Positions 34,272 to 43,818 of a stretch of DNA of 64,000 bases are shown one piece after another. The notes beneath the pieces were generated by a model. That model saw nothing but the letters and a program-made list of their open reading frames with translations. It was not told the origin of the DNA and searched no databases. The stretch's first letter is position 1; each line of letters starts with the position of its first letter. The translations under genes and the position numbers were made by a program. This DNA is from Halonatronomonas betaini (lineage in GTDB: Bacteria; Bacillota; Halanaerobiia; Halanaerobiales; Halarsenatibacteraceae), in the NCBI RefSeq assembly GCF_015666175.1, contig NZ_JADPIE010000010.1:24737-88736 (forward strand). Direction: 5' to 3'.

Positions 34272-35837
34272 ATGGCAGAAGAAGAAAAGCAGCAGAGAGG
34301 TAAGGGTTTGAAGGATATTGATCCAACGATATTCTGGGTTTCTGCTATTATTTCCGCAATCCTAATTGTCTGGGGAGCAATTGCAACAGATCATTTTGGT
34401 GGCATAATTGATAATGTTTTTAATTTTCTAGTAGGAAGCTTTGGCTGGCTTTATTTATTGTTTACAATGGTGATATTTATTTTAGTTATAATCTTAGGTT
34501 TTAGTAAGTTTGGTAAAATTAGACTTGGCAAACCTGGTGAAGAACCAGAGTATTCAACCCGTTCCTGGATAGCTATGTTATTTAGTGCTGGTATGGGAAT
34601 CGGTCTTGTTTTCTGGGGTGTAGCAGAACCGATAATGCATTATGCTGCTCCGCCATTTGGCATAGAGGCAGGTACCGATGCGGCAGCACTTGAAGCTGGA
34701 GCATCTTCATTCTTTCACTGGGGTCTTCACCCCTGGGCGCTATATGCATTTTTTGGTTTAATGCTGGCCTATTTTTCATTTAGAAGAGGTCTACCACAGC
34801 TTCCAAGTTCAACGCTATATCCACTTTTAGGTAAAAAGGGAGTTAAAGGTGGCTGGGGTAAAGTCTTTAATATTCTAGCTGTATTTGCAACATTATTTGG
34901 AATCGCGACTTCACTAGGTCTCGGTGCCCAGCAGATTAATAGTGGGTTAAATGAACTGGTCGGTATGCCGGTCAGCAATAATATGGCATCAATAATTGTA
35001 GTTGTTATAACCTTTGCCTTTATTATCTCTGCAGTTACTGGTATCGATAAAGGTATTAAAATCTTAAGTAATATCAATATAACTATTGGAGGAATTTTAC
35101 TTGCCTTTGTTATAATCTTTGGCCCAACAGTCTTTATACTGAGTTATACAATTGAAGCTACTGGTGAATATATTAATCAATTCTTAACCAGGAGTTTTTA
35201 TACTGGCTCAGTTACCGGGGATCCCTGGCCTGGCTGGTGGACAATCTTTTACTGGGCCTGGTGGATAGCCTGGACACCATTTGTTGGCGGATTTATTGCC
35301 AGGATTTCTAGAGGTAGGACGATTAGAGAATTTGTCGTCGGTGTTGTCTTAGTTCCTGCTCTGGTAGGTATTGTCTGGTTTGGAACTATGGGAGGAACAG
35401 CACTCCACCTAGAAATGTTTGAAGGTATTGATATCTCAGGACCGGTCCATGATGATATGGCTGTCGCTTTTTTCATCACTTTACAGCAACTCCCGTTAGG
35501 GGCGATACTCAGTGTTCTGGCGACAATCTTAATCAGTACATTCTTTATTACATCTGCAGATTCAGGTACATTTGTAATGGGTATGCTTACATCTAAAGGT
35601 AAATTAAATCCTTCTACACAGGTTAAGGTTACCTGGGGAGTTATTGAAGGTTTGATTGCAGCTATCCTCTTACTTGCAGGAGGATTAGGGGCTCTACAAA
35701 CTGCTTCAATTGCCGGGGCATTTCCGTTCATGCTCTTTGTAATTGCAAGCATGTTTGGCATTTTTAAGGCTCTGAACAATGATTATGAGATGATGGAGAA
35801 AGGTGAATTTATCGGAGATATTGATCTGGATTACTAA
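34272..35837 (+). CDS. BCCT-family betaine/carnitine/choline transporter
   Basis: 521 residues, about 12 spans. Family marks: STRSWIAMLFSAGMGIGLVFWGVAEP (given by its SAGMGIGLVFWGVAEP core), FFHWGLHPWALYAF, the tryptophan-rich WWTIFYWAWWIAWTPFVGGFIARISRGRT stretch around residue 335 that forms the substrate box, and FFITSADSGTFVMGMLTSKG. The cytoplasmic C-terminus is short, without the long osmosensing tail of BetP, so it is more likely a catabolic than a purely osmotic carrier. It precedes the methyltransferase genes, which suggests that it brings in the quaternary amine they demethylate. Confidence 0.94.
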   Translation: MAEEEKQQRGKGLKDIDPTIFWVSAIISAILIVWGAIATDHFGGIIDNVFNFLVGSFGWLYLLFTMVIFILVIILGFSKFGKIRLGKPGEEPEYSTRSWIAMLFSAGMGIGLVFWGVAEPIMHYAAPPFGIEAGTDAAALEAGASSFFHWGLHPWALYAFFGLMLAYFSFRRGLPQLPSSTLYPLLGKKGVKGGWGKVFNILAVFATLFGIATSLGLGAQQINSGLNELVGMPVSNNMASIIVVVITFAFIISAVTGIDKGIKILSNINITIGGILLAFVIIFGPTVFILSYTIEATGEYINQFLTRSFYTGSVTGDPWPGWWTIFYWAWWIAWTPFVGGFIARISRGRTIREFVVGVVLVPALVGIVWFGTMGGTALHLEMFEGIDISGPVHDDMAVAFFITLQQLPLGAILSVLATILISTFFITSADSGTFVMGMLTSKGKLNPSTQVKVTWGVIEGLIAAILLLAGGLGALQTASIAGAFPFMLFVIASMFGIFKALNNDYEMMEKGEFIGDIDLDY

Positions 35838-35847
35838 ATAAGCTATA

Positions 35848-35881
35848 TCTGGCTGGCAATTACTTTTGATTGCCAGCCAGA
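35848..35881 (+). terminator. Hairpin between the BCCT carrier and mttC1
   Basis: TCTGGCTGGCAAT and ATTGCCAGCCAGA form a perfect 13-base stem with an 8-base loop; a run of six T begins 13 bases later. It may end most transcripts of the carrier gene or act as an attenuator. A 12-base palindrome TAATCATGATTA (35910-35921) follows, just before the ribosome site of mttC1. Confidence 0.7.
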
Positions 35882-35941
35882 GAAACTAAATAAATTTTTT
35901 CAAATTAAATAATCATGATTAACACAGGGAGGAATGAGCAG

Positions 35942-36580
35942 ATGGCAGATTTTGAAAAGTTAAGCGAAAGTGTAATTAAAGGAGAAGAGGAGAAGGTTAA
36001 AGAGTTAGTCCAGGAGGCCATAGATGCAGGATTAGAGCCAAGTGAAATAATCAATCAGGGTCTAATTAGTGGCATGAATGTTGTAGGTAAGCGATTTAAA
36101 GAAGGAGATATGTTTGTGCCAGAGGTACTTTTATCAGCCCGCTCAATGAAAGGTGGCATGGAATTAGTTAAGCCATTATTAGTTGAAGGCGAGATGGAGG
36201 AAGCCGGCAAAGTTATATTAGGAACAGTAGAAGGCGATCTCCATGATATAGGCAAGAATTTAGTTGGAATGATGATGGAGAGCGGTGGCCTTGAGGTTAT
36301 TAATTTAGGCACAGATGTAACAGCAGCAGAATTTGCAGAGGCTGTCAGAGAGCATAAACCAGATGTACTTGGAATGAGTGCACTTTTAACAACAACAATG
36401 TTAGAGATGCAAAATACAATTGAAGTATTAATAGAGGAAGGCTTAAGAGATTCAGTTAAAATAATAGTCGGTGGAGCTCCAGTAACAAAAGAATTTGCAG
36501 ATGAGATAGGGGCAGATGGCTGGGCACCAGATGCAGCTTCAGCCAAGGATCTAGTCTTTGAATTAGCAGAAGTAAATTAG
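35942..36580 (+). CDS. mttC: Corrinoid protein of a methylamine/betaine methyltransferase, copy 1
   Basis: 212 residues, MttC/MtgC type. A four-helix cap (residues 1-88) is followed by a B12-binding Rossmann domain with VEGDLHDIGKNLVGMMMESGG (the DxHxxG motif whose His ligates cobalt), MSALLTTTMLEM and VGGAPVTKEFADEIGADGWA. It carries the methyl group from MttB to the methyl-THF methyltransferase. The start is ATG 35942 behind GGGAGGA; the in-frame ATG at 35915 lacks a ribosome site. Its protein differs from copy 2 at one residue only (Ala29; Glu in copy 2). Confidence 0.95.
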   Translation: MADFEKLSESVIKGEEEKVKELVQEAIDAGLEPSEIINQGLISGMNVVGKRFKEGDMFVPEVLLSARSMKGGMELVKPLLVEGEMEEAGKVILGTVEGDLHDIGKNLVGMMMESGGLEVINLGTDVTAAEFAEAVREHKPDVLGMSALLTTTMLEMQNTIEVLIEEGLRDSVKIIVGGAPVTKEFADEIGADGWAPDAASAKDLVFELAEVN

Positions 36581-36598
36581 GTCAGGGGGTTAAAATTA

Positions 36599-38104
36599 AT
36601 GAGCAAATATACAAGATCAAGGTTTAATATTAATAAGTCAGTTAATTACAGGTCTTTAAGCGATGATGAGAGAGAAGAAATTTATCTGGCAGCTCTGGAA
36701 GTCCTTGAAAGAACAGGGGTTAAATTATTCTCTGAAGAAGCAAGGGAAATAATGATTGAGGCAGGTTGCTGGCAGGATGATGAAGAAGAGGAGTTAATAA
36801 GAGTGCCAATAGGTCTTAGCCAGTGGGCAGTAGATTCAGCTCCGAATAAAATTATTCTTTATGACCGTGAAGGTAATCGCCAATTAGATCTCAGCACCAC
36901 TAGAACCTATTATGGACCTGGGCCAACTAATACCTATCACCGTGATCCCTATACCGGCGAGCGGAGACGTCCGGTTTTGAGTGATACTGAAAATGTGGCC
37001 AGAGTCTGTGATGCTCTGGATAATATTGACTTTGTAATGGATCTTGGTACTCCAACTGGAGTTACTGATAATATTGCTGACGTCCATGCCTTTAGAACAT
37101 TAGTTGAAAATACAACCAAGCCAATAGTTCACTGGGGTTTCGATATTGAGCAGTATGAAGATATGATAGATATTGCCTCTATAGTTGCCGGTTCACTGGA
37201 GAAACTTCAGCAGAGGCCATTCTTCTTCCTTTATTCTGAGCCAACATCACCTCTGCTCCATTCCAGAGAGGCTATAGAAAAAGTTATCTTTGCGGCCAGA
37301 AAAAAGATACCGATAGTTTATACTCCATGTGTTATTTCTGGAGCAACAACTCCAGCAACAATGGCCGGAACCCTTGTCCAGGGAATTGCTGAAAGTATTG
37401 CTGGAATTACATTATCACAACTTGTTCGTCCTGGAACTCCAATAATTATGGGTGGAGTTTACGGAATTATGGATATGAATACAACAATTTACAGTTATGG
37501 TAGTCCGGAATTCAATGTTCTTCAGGCAGGAGTTGCTGAAGTTGCTCACCATATGGGTGTTCCAGTATTTGGTACAGCTGGCTGTACAGATTCCCATACA
37601 ATTGATGAACAGGCAGCAGCAGAAGCGGCCATGAGTATTTTAACAGCAGCCCAATCAGGAGCTAACCTGGTTCATGATTGCGGATATATAAGCTCAGGGC
37701 AGTGTGGTTCACTCGAACAACTGGTTATGGATGATGAAATTATAGGTATGGTTAGAAGAATTATGCGAGGAATAGAAGTAACAGATGAGACTCTGGCCAT
37801 TAATGTTGTTGATAATGTCGGACCAGGAGGACATTTCTTAGGTGAAGACCATACAGTTAAGAATTTCAAAAAAGAGACCTGGTTCCCAACATTAATTAAT
37901 AGAATGCGCCATGATGGCTGGAAACATCAGGCAGGCAGTTCAAGGATGGGAGAAAGAATTAAAGAAAAGCTCCATAAAATTTTAGATGAACATGAAGTAC
38001 CAGCTCTTCCAGAAGAAAAACTTGAAGAAATTCAAAAGATTATAGATAGAGCCGAGGCCCGTGAAGCCGAGAAAGCCAAGAAAAAGAAGGAGGGCAAAAA
38101 ATAA
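36599..38104 (+). CDS. mttB: MttB-family (non-pyrrolysine) methyltransferase 1
   Basis: 501 residues of the trimethylamine methyltransferase family. The reading frame has no internal TAG, so this is a non-pyrrolysine member such as MtgB (glycine betaine). Typical stretches: YYGPGPTNTYHRDPYTGERR, the GGVYGIMDMNTTIYSYGSPE region, GTAGCTDSHTIDEQAAAEA and NVVDNVGPGGHFLGEDHT. It moves a methyl group from a quaternary amine to the cobalt of MttC. It lies between the two mttC copies with an 18-base gap before and a TAATG overlap after. The substrate is inferred from the BCCT neighbour. The C-terminus is lysine-rich. Confidence 0.93.
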   Translation: MSKYTRSRFNINKSVNYRSLSDDEREEIYLAALEVLERTGVKLFSEEAREIMIEAGCWQDDEEEELIRVPIGLSQWAVDSAPNKIILYDREGNRQLDLSTTRTYYGPGPTNTYHRDPYTGERRRPVLSDTENVARVCDALDNIDFVMDLGTPTGVTDNIADVHAFRTLVENTTKPIVHWGFDIEQYEDMIDIASIVAGSLEKLQQRPFFFLYSEPTSPLLHSREAIEKVIFAARKKIPIVYTPCVISGATTPATMAGTLVQGIAESIAGITLSQLVRPGTPIIMGGVYGIMDMNTTIYSYGSPEFNVLQAGVAEVAHHMGVPVFGTAGCTDSHTIDEQAAAEAAMSILTAAQSGANLVHDCGYISSGQCGSLEQLVMDDEIIGMVRRIMRGIEVTDETLAINVVDNVGPGGHFLGEDHTVKNFKKETWFPTLINRMRHDGWKHQAGSSRMGERIKEKLHKILDEHEVPALPEEKLEEIQKIIDRAEAREAEKAKKKKEGKK

Positions 38105-38742
38105 TGGCAGATTTTGAAAAGTTAAGCGAAAGCGTAATTAAAGGAGAAGAGGAGAAAGTTAAAGAGCTAGTCCAGGAGGCCATAGATGAAGGATTAGAGC
38201 CAAGTGAAATAATCAATCAGGGTCTAATTAGTGGCATGAATGTTGTAGGTAAGAGATTTAAAGAGGGAGATATGTTTGTCCCAGAGGTGCTCTTATCAGC
38301 CCGTTCAATGAAAGGTGGCATGGAATTAGTTAAGCCGCTATTAGTTGAAGGCGAGATGGAGGAAGCCGGAAAAGTTATATTAGGAACAGTAGAGGGCGAT
38401 CTCCATGATATTGGCAAGAACTTAGTTGGAATGATGATGGAGAGCGGTGGCCTTGAGGTCATCAATTTAGGCACAGATGTAACGGCAGCAGAATTTGCAG
38501 AAGCAGTTAGAGAGCATAAACCAGATGTTTTAGGAATGAGTGCACTTTTAACAACAACAATGCTAGAGATGCAAAACACAATTGAAGTATTAATAGAGGA
38601 AGGTTTAAGGGATTCAGTTAAAATAATAGTCGGTGGAGCTCCAGTGACAAAAGAATTTGCAGATGAGATAGGAGCAGATGGCTGGGCACCAGATGCAGCT
38701 TCAGCCAAGGATCTAGTCTTTGAATTAGCAGAAGTTAATTAG
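38104..38742 (+). CDS. mttC: Corrinoid protein, copy 2
   Basis: 212 residues, the same protein as at 35942 except for Glu instead of Ala at residue 29. The DNA differs mostly at third codon positions and at a modest number of places. The sequence after the stop (GTCAGGGGG) is also shared. It starts on the last base of mttB1 and is followed 16 bases later by mttB2, so the cluster looks like two C-B units in tandem. DxHxxG and the GGAPVTK loop are intact, so it should be active. Confidence 0.95.
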   Translation: MADFEKLSESVIKGEEEKVKELVQEAIDEGLEPSEIINQGLISGMNVVGKRFKEGDMFVPEVLLSARSMKGGMELVKPLLVEGEMEEAGKVILGTVEGDLHDIGKNLVGMMMESGGLEVINLGTDVTAAEFAEAVREHKPDVLGMSALLTTTMLEMQNTIEVLIEEGLRDSVKIIVGGAPVTKEFADEIGADGWAPDAASAKDLVFELAEVN

Positions 38743-38758
38743 GTCAGGGGGGAAAAAG

Positions 38759-40207
38759 ATGAAAAGTAGTTATCAATCTGTAGCAGGTGTTAATCTAGAA
38801 GTTTTAACTGAAGACCAGATAGATAAGATGCTTGAAGCATCAACTAAAATATTAGAAGAGACCGGTGTTGTTTATTATGATGATGAAGCCATTGAGATAA
38901 TGAAAAATGCTGGTTGTAAAGTAGAAGGGAATCGAGTTAGAATCCCGAATAAATTAGTTAAGGATGCTCTAAGTACTGTTCCAAACCGGGTTACTTTAAG
39001 TAATAGTAGAACCAGGGAGCGGGTTGTTGATCTTACCAATAATAATGCTTACTTTGGTACCGGTTCAGATACACCTCATTTTATGGATCCATATACAGGT
39101 GAAAGAGTTAAAACATCTAAAGAAACTGTAGCCATGGCAACTAAAACTATTGATGCCCTGGAAAATCTTGATTTTGTAATGTCTTTAGGCATAGTTCAGG
39201 ATGTTCCTCAGTTAGTTTATGACCGTCATCAGTTTCAGGCAATGGTTTTAAATACATCAAAACCAATTGTTATAACAGCCAACGATGCTGATGGTTATGG
39301 AGATATAATTAAGATGTGCGAAACTATTGTTGGTGGGGAACAGGAATTAAGAGATAATCCATTCATGACATTATATGCCGAGCCAATCTCGCCACTCCAG
39401 CATGCTGAAGATGCTGCCCAGAAGCTGGTTCTTGCCGGCAAGAAATCATTGCCAGTAGTTTATACACCATGTATTATGGCAGGAGGTACTGTTCCTGCAA
39501 CTCTGGCAGGGGCCATGGCGACAGGGCTTGCCGAGAGTCTCAGTGGATTAGTTCTAAACCAGCAGGTAAATGCCGGTAATCCATTTATTATGGGTGGAGT
39601 TTTCACAATTATGGATATGAATACAACAATCTTTGCCTATGGTGCCCCTGAATTTCATTTGATGCAGGCAGCATTGGCTGATGTTTCTAATTATCTTGAT
39701 ATACCAATGTTTGGAACCTGTGGTTGTACTGATTCCAAGGTAGTGGATCAGCAGGCTGCTATTGAAGATGCTCTCTCAATCTTAATTACCGCTCAATCAG
39801 GAGCTAATTTAAATCATGATGTTGGTTATATAGAGCATGGTAACTGTGCATCCTTAGAAAACCTTGTTATCTCCAATGATCTTATCGGTTTTGCCAGAAG
39901 AATTGTTAAAGGCATCGAAGTCAATGATGATACTTTAGGTTTAGATGTTATTGATAAAGTTGGTCCAGGTGGCCATTTCCTCGGGGAAGCTCATACCAGA
40001 GAGTATTTCAAGAAGGAGACCTGGTATCCTGATCTCTTTAAGAGGCAGTTTTATGATAACTGGGAGATGGAAGGTGAAAAAACATTACTGGAGCGGAGTA
40101 ATGAAAAGGTCAAAGATATCTTAGAAAATCATGAACCTGAACCATTACCTGATGATATTGTCGAAGAACTCGAGCGAATCGTTCAGGAAGCAGAGGCTAA
40201 ATTATAA
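38759..40207 (+). CDS. mttB: MttB-family (non-pyrrolysine) methyltransferase 2
   Basis: 482 residues, clearly the same family as the product at 36599 but well diverged from it (for example GTGSDTPHFMDPYTGERV against GPGPTNTYHRDPYTGERR). GGVFTIMDMNTTIFAYGAPE, GTCGCTDSKVVDQQAAIEDA and DVIDKVGPGGHFLGEAHT are retained. No internal TAG. The divergence of the two MttB proteins contrasts with their near-identical MttC partners, so they probably feed different methyl donors into one corrinoid pool. Confidence 0.92.
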   Translation: MKSSYQSVAGVNLEVLTEDQIDKMLEASTKILEETGVVYYDDEAIEIMKNAGCKVEGNRVRIPNKLVKDALSTVPNRVTLSNSRTRERVVDLTNNNAYFGTGSDTPHFMDPYTGERVKTSKETVAMATKTIDALENLDFVMSLGIVQDVPQLVYDRHQFQAMVLNTSKPIVITANDADGYGDIIKMCETIVGGEQELRDNPFMTLYAEPISPLQHAEDAAQKLVLAGKKSLPVVYTPCIMAGGTVPATLAGAMATGLAESLSGLVLNQQVNAGNPFIMGGVFTIMDMNTTIFAYGAPEFHLMQAALADVSNYLDIPMFGTCGCTDSKVVDQQAAIEDALSILITAQSGANLNHDVGYIEHGNCASLENLVISNDLIGFARRIVKGIEVNDDTLGLDVIDKVGPGGHFLGEAHTREYFKKETWYPDLFKRQFYDNWEMEGEKTLLERSNEKVKDILENHEPEPLPDDIVEELERIVQEAEAKL

Positions 40208-40241
40208 TAGAAATTGAATCTTCACAAGGAGGGGCCAGTTA

Positions 40242-42212
40242 ATGGATGAACTAGCATTAGGTATTGATACCGGCGGAACTTATACTGATGGAGTTGTTGT
40301 TGATTTAAGGACTGAGGAAATTATTGTAGCCACCAAACAGGTTACAACCAGAAATGATTTAACCCTGGCTATAGATAATTGTCTTCAGGCCCTGCTCTCA
40401 TCAGATAAGTTTCATAAGGAAGATATTAAACTGGTCTCTCTTTCAACAACCCTGGCCACCAATGCTATTGTTGAAGGACAGGGTGCTGAGGTTGGAGCCA
40501 TTTTAATAGGTTTTGATTCAGTTGAAAAACTGCCAACCAGCCACCATATTTCTGTTGCAGGAGGCTGTACAATTAAGGGTAAAATAAAAGAAAAAATCAA
40601 TAGCCAGGAGATTATTAAAAAGGTTAATGAAATTAAAGATAAAGTCGATGCCTTTGCAGTCTGTGGGTATTTAAGTGTTAGAAATCCAGTTCAGGAAAAG
40701 GCAGTTGCAAATATTATTGCTGAAGAGACTGGTTATCCAGTCGTTCAGGGCCATAGTTTAAGCTCAGAACTTGGGTTCCAGGAAAGGGCAAATACTGCTG
40801 TCTTTAATGCCCGGCTTTTACCCCTAATAACTGATCTGATAATTTCTGTCGAAGATAAACTTGAGGATTACCAGCTCAAGGCTCCTCTGATGGTTGTTAA
40901 AGGTGATGGTAGTTTAATCAGTGCTGAAGAAGCTAAAAAAAGACCAATAGAGACATCATTATCTGGCCCAGCAGCCAGTGTAATCGGAGCCAGGCAGCTT
41001 GCCGGTATTGATGACGGAATAATAATAGATATCGGCGGAACAACAACAGATTTAGCCCTTCTAAAAGATGGCCAGCCTGGACTCAGTGAAGCCGGTGCCA
41101 GAGTCGGGGGCTGGTTAACAAGGGTAAAGGCAGCCAGAATTACAACAATCGGGCTCGGTGGAGATAGCCAGATCAGAGTTGATCAATCAGGCCAGTTAGA
41201 GATTGGACCTGAGAGAGTTTTTCCTCTGGCCTGGGCTTCAGATAAATATCCACACTTAATTGATGAGTTAAAGAAAATAAAGGCTGAAGAATATTTTCCT
41301 ATCAATCATCAACCAGTTTCAGTTTTAACTTATATCAAAGATCCAGTAAAGTTTAGTCTGAGCAAATTACAGCAGAGGATAATCAAAGAAATAAAGGAAA
41401 AGCCTCATACCATTAGAGAACTTGGCAAAATTTTAGATGTTGATCCAGAGGTTCTCCCCTGGCGTCAGCTGGTTAAAACAGGATGTTTGCATAGAGCCGG
41501 CTTAACTCCAACAGATATGTTGCACTGGCAGAATAAATATCTTGATTGGAATCGAGAGGCTGCCTCACTTGCAATTGAGATTACCGCAATGAGAAGAGGA
41601 ATCTCCCCTGATAAATTTGTTGATCTACTTGAAAAAGAGATTGAAATTAAACTGGGATCATTAATTATTGAATCGGCTCTTAGAGATGAAACAGATAAGT
41701 TAGATTTTAGCAGTAGAGAAGTTGAGTATTTTTACAGAAAACTACTGGAGCATGACCAAGAAGCTATGATTGATTTTAAAGTGGATCTCTCCCGGCCTCT
41801 GGTCGGAGTTGGTGCTCCGGCCAGGGCATATTTTCCTGGTGTAGTTGATAGGATTACAGCAGAACTATATCTGCCAGAATGGGCCGAAGTGGCCAATGCT
41901 GTAGGTACTGTCATGGGCAAGATTATTGAAAGAGTCAAAATAATTATTAAGCCAGATGAAGTCGGAGCTGGATATGCAGTTCATACTCCTGAAGAAAGAC
42001 TGGGGTATAAACGTTTAGATGCAGCGCTGGAGGCTGCTAGAGAGCTCGGCAAAGAATTAGTTATTGAGAGGGCTGAGAAATCGGCAGCTAAGGATATCGA
42101 GATCTTCACTGAAAGAGAAGACAAATATGGCCGTTTTAGTGGCGGTCGAGAAGAGGACAAAATCTTTATTGAGACAATCTTAAATATTTCAGCTGTTGGT
42201 AAGCCCTGGTAA
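40242..42212 (+). CDS. Hydantoinase/oxoprolinase-family ASKHA protein
   Basis: 656 residues. The N-terminus GIDTGGTYTDGVVVDL is the first phosphate loop of the hydantoinase A group; SLSGPAASVIGARQLAG, IIIDIGGTTTDLALLKDG and TIGLGGDSQIRV complete the actin-like ATPase fold. A winged-helix-like stretch (HTIRELGKILDVDPEVLPW) lies near residue 390. Genes of this kind often accompany MttB clusters. The role there is not established; it may act on a substrate ring or reactivate the corrinoid protein. It shares the operon with DUF1638 and sits between mttB2 and the methyl-THF methyltransferase. Confidence 0.85.
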   Translation: MDELALGIDTGGTYTDGVVVDLRTEEIIVATKQVTTRNDLTLAIDNCLQALLSSDKFHKEDIKLVSLSTTLATNAIVEGQGAEVGAILIGFDSVEKLPTSHHISVAGGCTIKGKIKEKINSQEIIKKVNEIKDKVDAFAVCGYLSVRNPVQEKAVANIIAEETGYPVVQGHSLSSELGFQERANTAVFNARLLPLITDLIISVEDKLEDYQLKAPLMVVKGDGSLISAEEAKKRPIETSLSGPAASVIGARQLAGIDDGIIIDIGGTTTDLALLKDGQPGLSEAGARVGGWLTRVKAARITTIGLGGDSQIRVDQSGQLEIGPERVFPLAWASDKYPHLIDELKKIKAEEYFPINHQPVSVLTYIKDPVKFSLSKLQQRIIKEIKEKPHTIRELGKILDVDPEVLPWRQLVKTGCLHRAGLTPTDMLHWQNKYLDWNREAASLAIEITAMRRGISPDKFVDLLEKEIEIKLGSLIIESALRDETDKLDFSSREVEYFYRKLLEHDQEAMIDFKVDLSRPLVGVGAPARAYFPGVVDRITAELYLPEWAEVANAVGTVMGKIIERVKIIIKPDEVGAGYAVHTPEERLGYKRLDAALEAARELGKELVIERAEKSAAKDIEIFTEREDKYGRFSGGREEDKIFIETILNISAVGKPW

Positions 42213-42227
42213 AAGGAGGATAGTAGC

Positions 42228-42875
42228 TTGGATAAGATAATTGCCTGTTCAACAATTAGAAGAGAAATTGAAGCAATAAATCCTGATATAGAATCAGAAT
42301 ACCTTGAATATGGACTCCATCGCACTCCGAAAAAATTAAATAAAAAAGTCCAGGAGGCAGTAAAAGAATCAGAGGAAGCAGGCTTTAGCAGAATCAGGCT
42401 TGGCTATGGTCTCTGCTCTAATGGAATAGCTGGTATTAGTAGTGAAAAAGCAAAGTTGATTGTTCCAAGAATGCATGATTGTATTTCAATTCTACTGGGT
42501 TCAAGTCAGTCCTATCATAATGAATTTTGCAAGAACCCTGGTACCATTTATTTATCCAGGGGCTGGATAGAATTTGGTGGTGATCCTTTAACCCAATTTG
42601 AAAACTATAAAGAGAGAGTTGGAGCAGATTTTGCCCAGGAGACTATAGAACTTGAATATAAGAATTATACCCGTCTGGTTTTTATTAATACCTGGGTTGA
42701 TGGTTTGGAAGAGTACCGAGAGTATGCCAGACAAGCAGCAGATTTTGTTAATCTAGAATTTGAAATAAAAGAGGGCAACCCGGATTTATTAAAAATGTTG
42801 CTTGCTGGAGAGGAAAATGATGAAATTGCTGTTTTTGAACCAGGTAGAATTATCTTGAGAACTGATCTAGTCTAA
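42228..42875 (+). CDS. DUF1638 protein
   Basis: 215 residues. IIACSTIRREIEAI at the start, GYGLCSNGIAGISSEKAKL, the MHDCISILLGS motif and IYLSRGWIEFGGDPL mark the DUF1638 family, a repeated companion of MttB-type methyltransferases. Several conserved cysteines and histidines (CST, GLCSN, RMHDC) suggest a metal centre. No reaction is known to me. The start is TTG, seven bases after AAAGGAGGA. It may form a pair with the hydantoinase-like protein before it. Confidence 0.82.
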   Translation: MDKIIACSTIRREIEAINPDIESEYLEYGLHRTPKKLNKKVQEAVKESEEAGFSRIRLGYGLCSNGIAGISSEKAKLIVPRMHDCISILLGSSQSYHNEFCKNPGTIYLSRGWIEFGGDPLTQFENYKERVGADFAQETIELEYKNYTRLVFINTWVDGLEEYREYARQAADFVNLEFEIKEGNPDLLKMLLAGEENDEIAVFEPGRIILRTDLV

Positions 42876-42935
42876 TTCTGTTGTTCAACAAAAAAGTATA
42901 AGATGTAAGCAAAATTTTAATATAATTAAAGTAAC

Positions 42936-42965
42936 TTGAGTTATATATTATTATTAAAGTTTAAT
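42936..42965 (+). promoter_or_regulatory. Possible promoter of the methyl-THF methyltransferase/Hdr operon
   Basis: TTGAGT (42936-42941), 18-base spacer, TTTAAT (42960-42965), 31 bases before the start at 42997, in the only sizeable gap (121 bases) within the island. Moderate match. Confidence 0.4.
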
Positions 42966-42996
42966 AAATTATATTTTAAGCAGGGAGGAATATTAA

Positions 42997-43791
42997 ATGA
43001 TTATTATCGGTGAACTGATTAACTCTACAAGGGATATTATTAAAGAGAAGATTGAGGAGAGAGATAAAGAGTATATTCAGGATATAGCTTTAAAACAGCA
43101 GAAAGCAGGGGCAGAATTTATTGATGTAAATGCAGGAGCATTTGTTCATGATGAGATTGAGCACCTTCTTTGGTTGGTTGAAATAACCCAGGAAGTTCTT
43201 GATAAACCATTATCACTTGATAGTCCCAATGAAAAGGCTTTAGAAAAAGCTGCAGAGAAACATGAAGGCATACCCTTGATTAATTCAATTACCTTAGAAG
43301 ATGATAGATATGGCAAAGTTTTACCTATTGTTAAAGAATATAATGCAAATGTGATTGCCCTTTGCATGAGCGATGAAGGAATGCCTGAGAGTGCTGATGA
43401 CAGAATAGAGGTAGCAGATAAACTGATTAATAAATTAATTAATGATGGTGTTCCAGCGGATAATATCTTTGTTGATCCGATTATAACACCGATCAGTGTT
43501 GATTGTTCCCGGGGACCAGAGATTTTAAATGCTATTGAAAAAATTAAAAGCTGGGGAACTGGAGTTCATATAACCTGTGGTTTAAGTAATATTTCTTATG
43601 GTTTACCACAGAGGCATTTGTTAAATCAGGCCTTTATGGTTATGGCAATTGGAAGAGGTATGGATTCAGCAATAATAGATCCCCTTGATGATTATATGAT
43701 TAAGCTTATCAGAGCTTCTGAAGTCTTAATGAATGAAGACCAACATGCCATGAATTATCTAAAAGCATCCAGAGCAGGAGAACTGGATTAA
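42997..43791 (+). CDS. mtgA: Methyltetrahydrofolate:corrinoid methyltransferase (MtgA/AcsE type)
   Basis: 264 residues, a pterin-binding TIM barrel. GELINSTRDIIKEKIEERD, GAEFIDVNAGAFVHDE, PLSLDSPNEKALEKA, PLINSITLED and GVHITCGLSNISYGLP are the conserved barrel ends of MtgA, AcsE and MtrH-like enzymes. It moves the methyl group from MttC to THF. The product goes to MetF two to four genes downstream. GGGAGGA stands 7-8 bases before the ATG. In reverse it could charge MttC from methyl-THF. Confidence 0.93.
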   Translation: MIIIGELINSTRDIIKEKIEERDKEYIQDIALKQQKAGAEFIDVNAGAFVHDEIEHLLWLVEITQEVLDKPLSLDSPNEKALEKAAEKHEGIPLINSITLEDDRYGKVLPIVKEYNANVIALCMSDEGMPESADDRIEVADKLINKLINDGVPADNIFVDPIITPISVDCSRGPEILNAIEKIKSWGTGVHITCGLSNISYGLPQRHLLNQAFMVMAIGRGMDSAIIDPLDDYMIKLIRASEVLMNEDQHAMNYLKASRAGELD

Positions 43792-43818
43792 AGGTTCCAG
43801 TAAAAGGAGAGGTTAGAT

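Noticed and set aside
36599..40207. Pyrrolysine (TAG) readthrough in the mttB genes
   Set aside because: All three mttB-like frames run full length without an internal TAG and end in TAA, so they belong to the non-pyrrolysine group.
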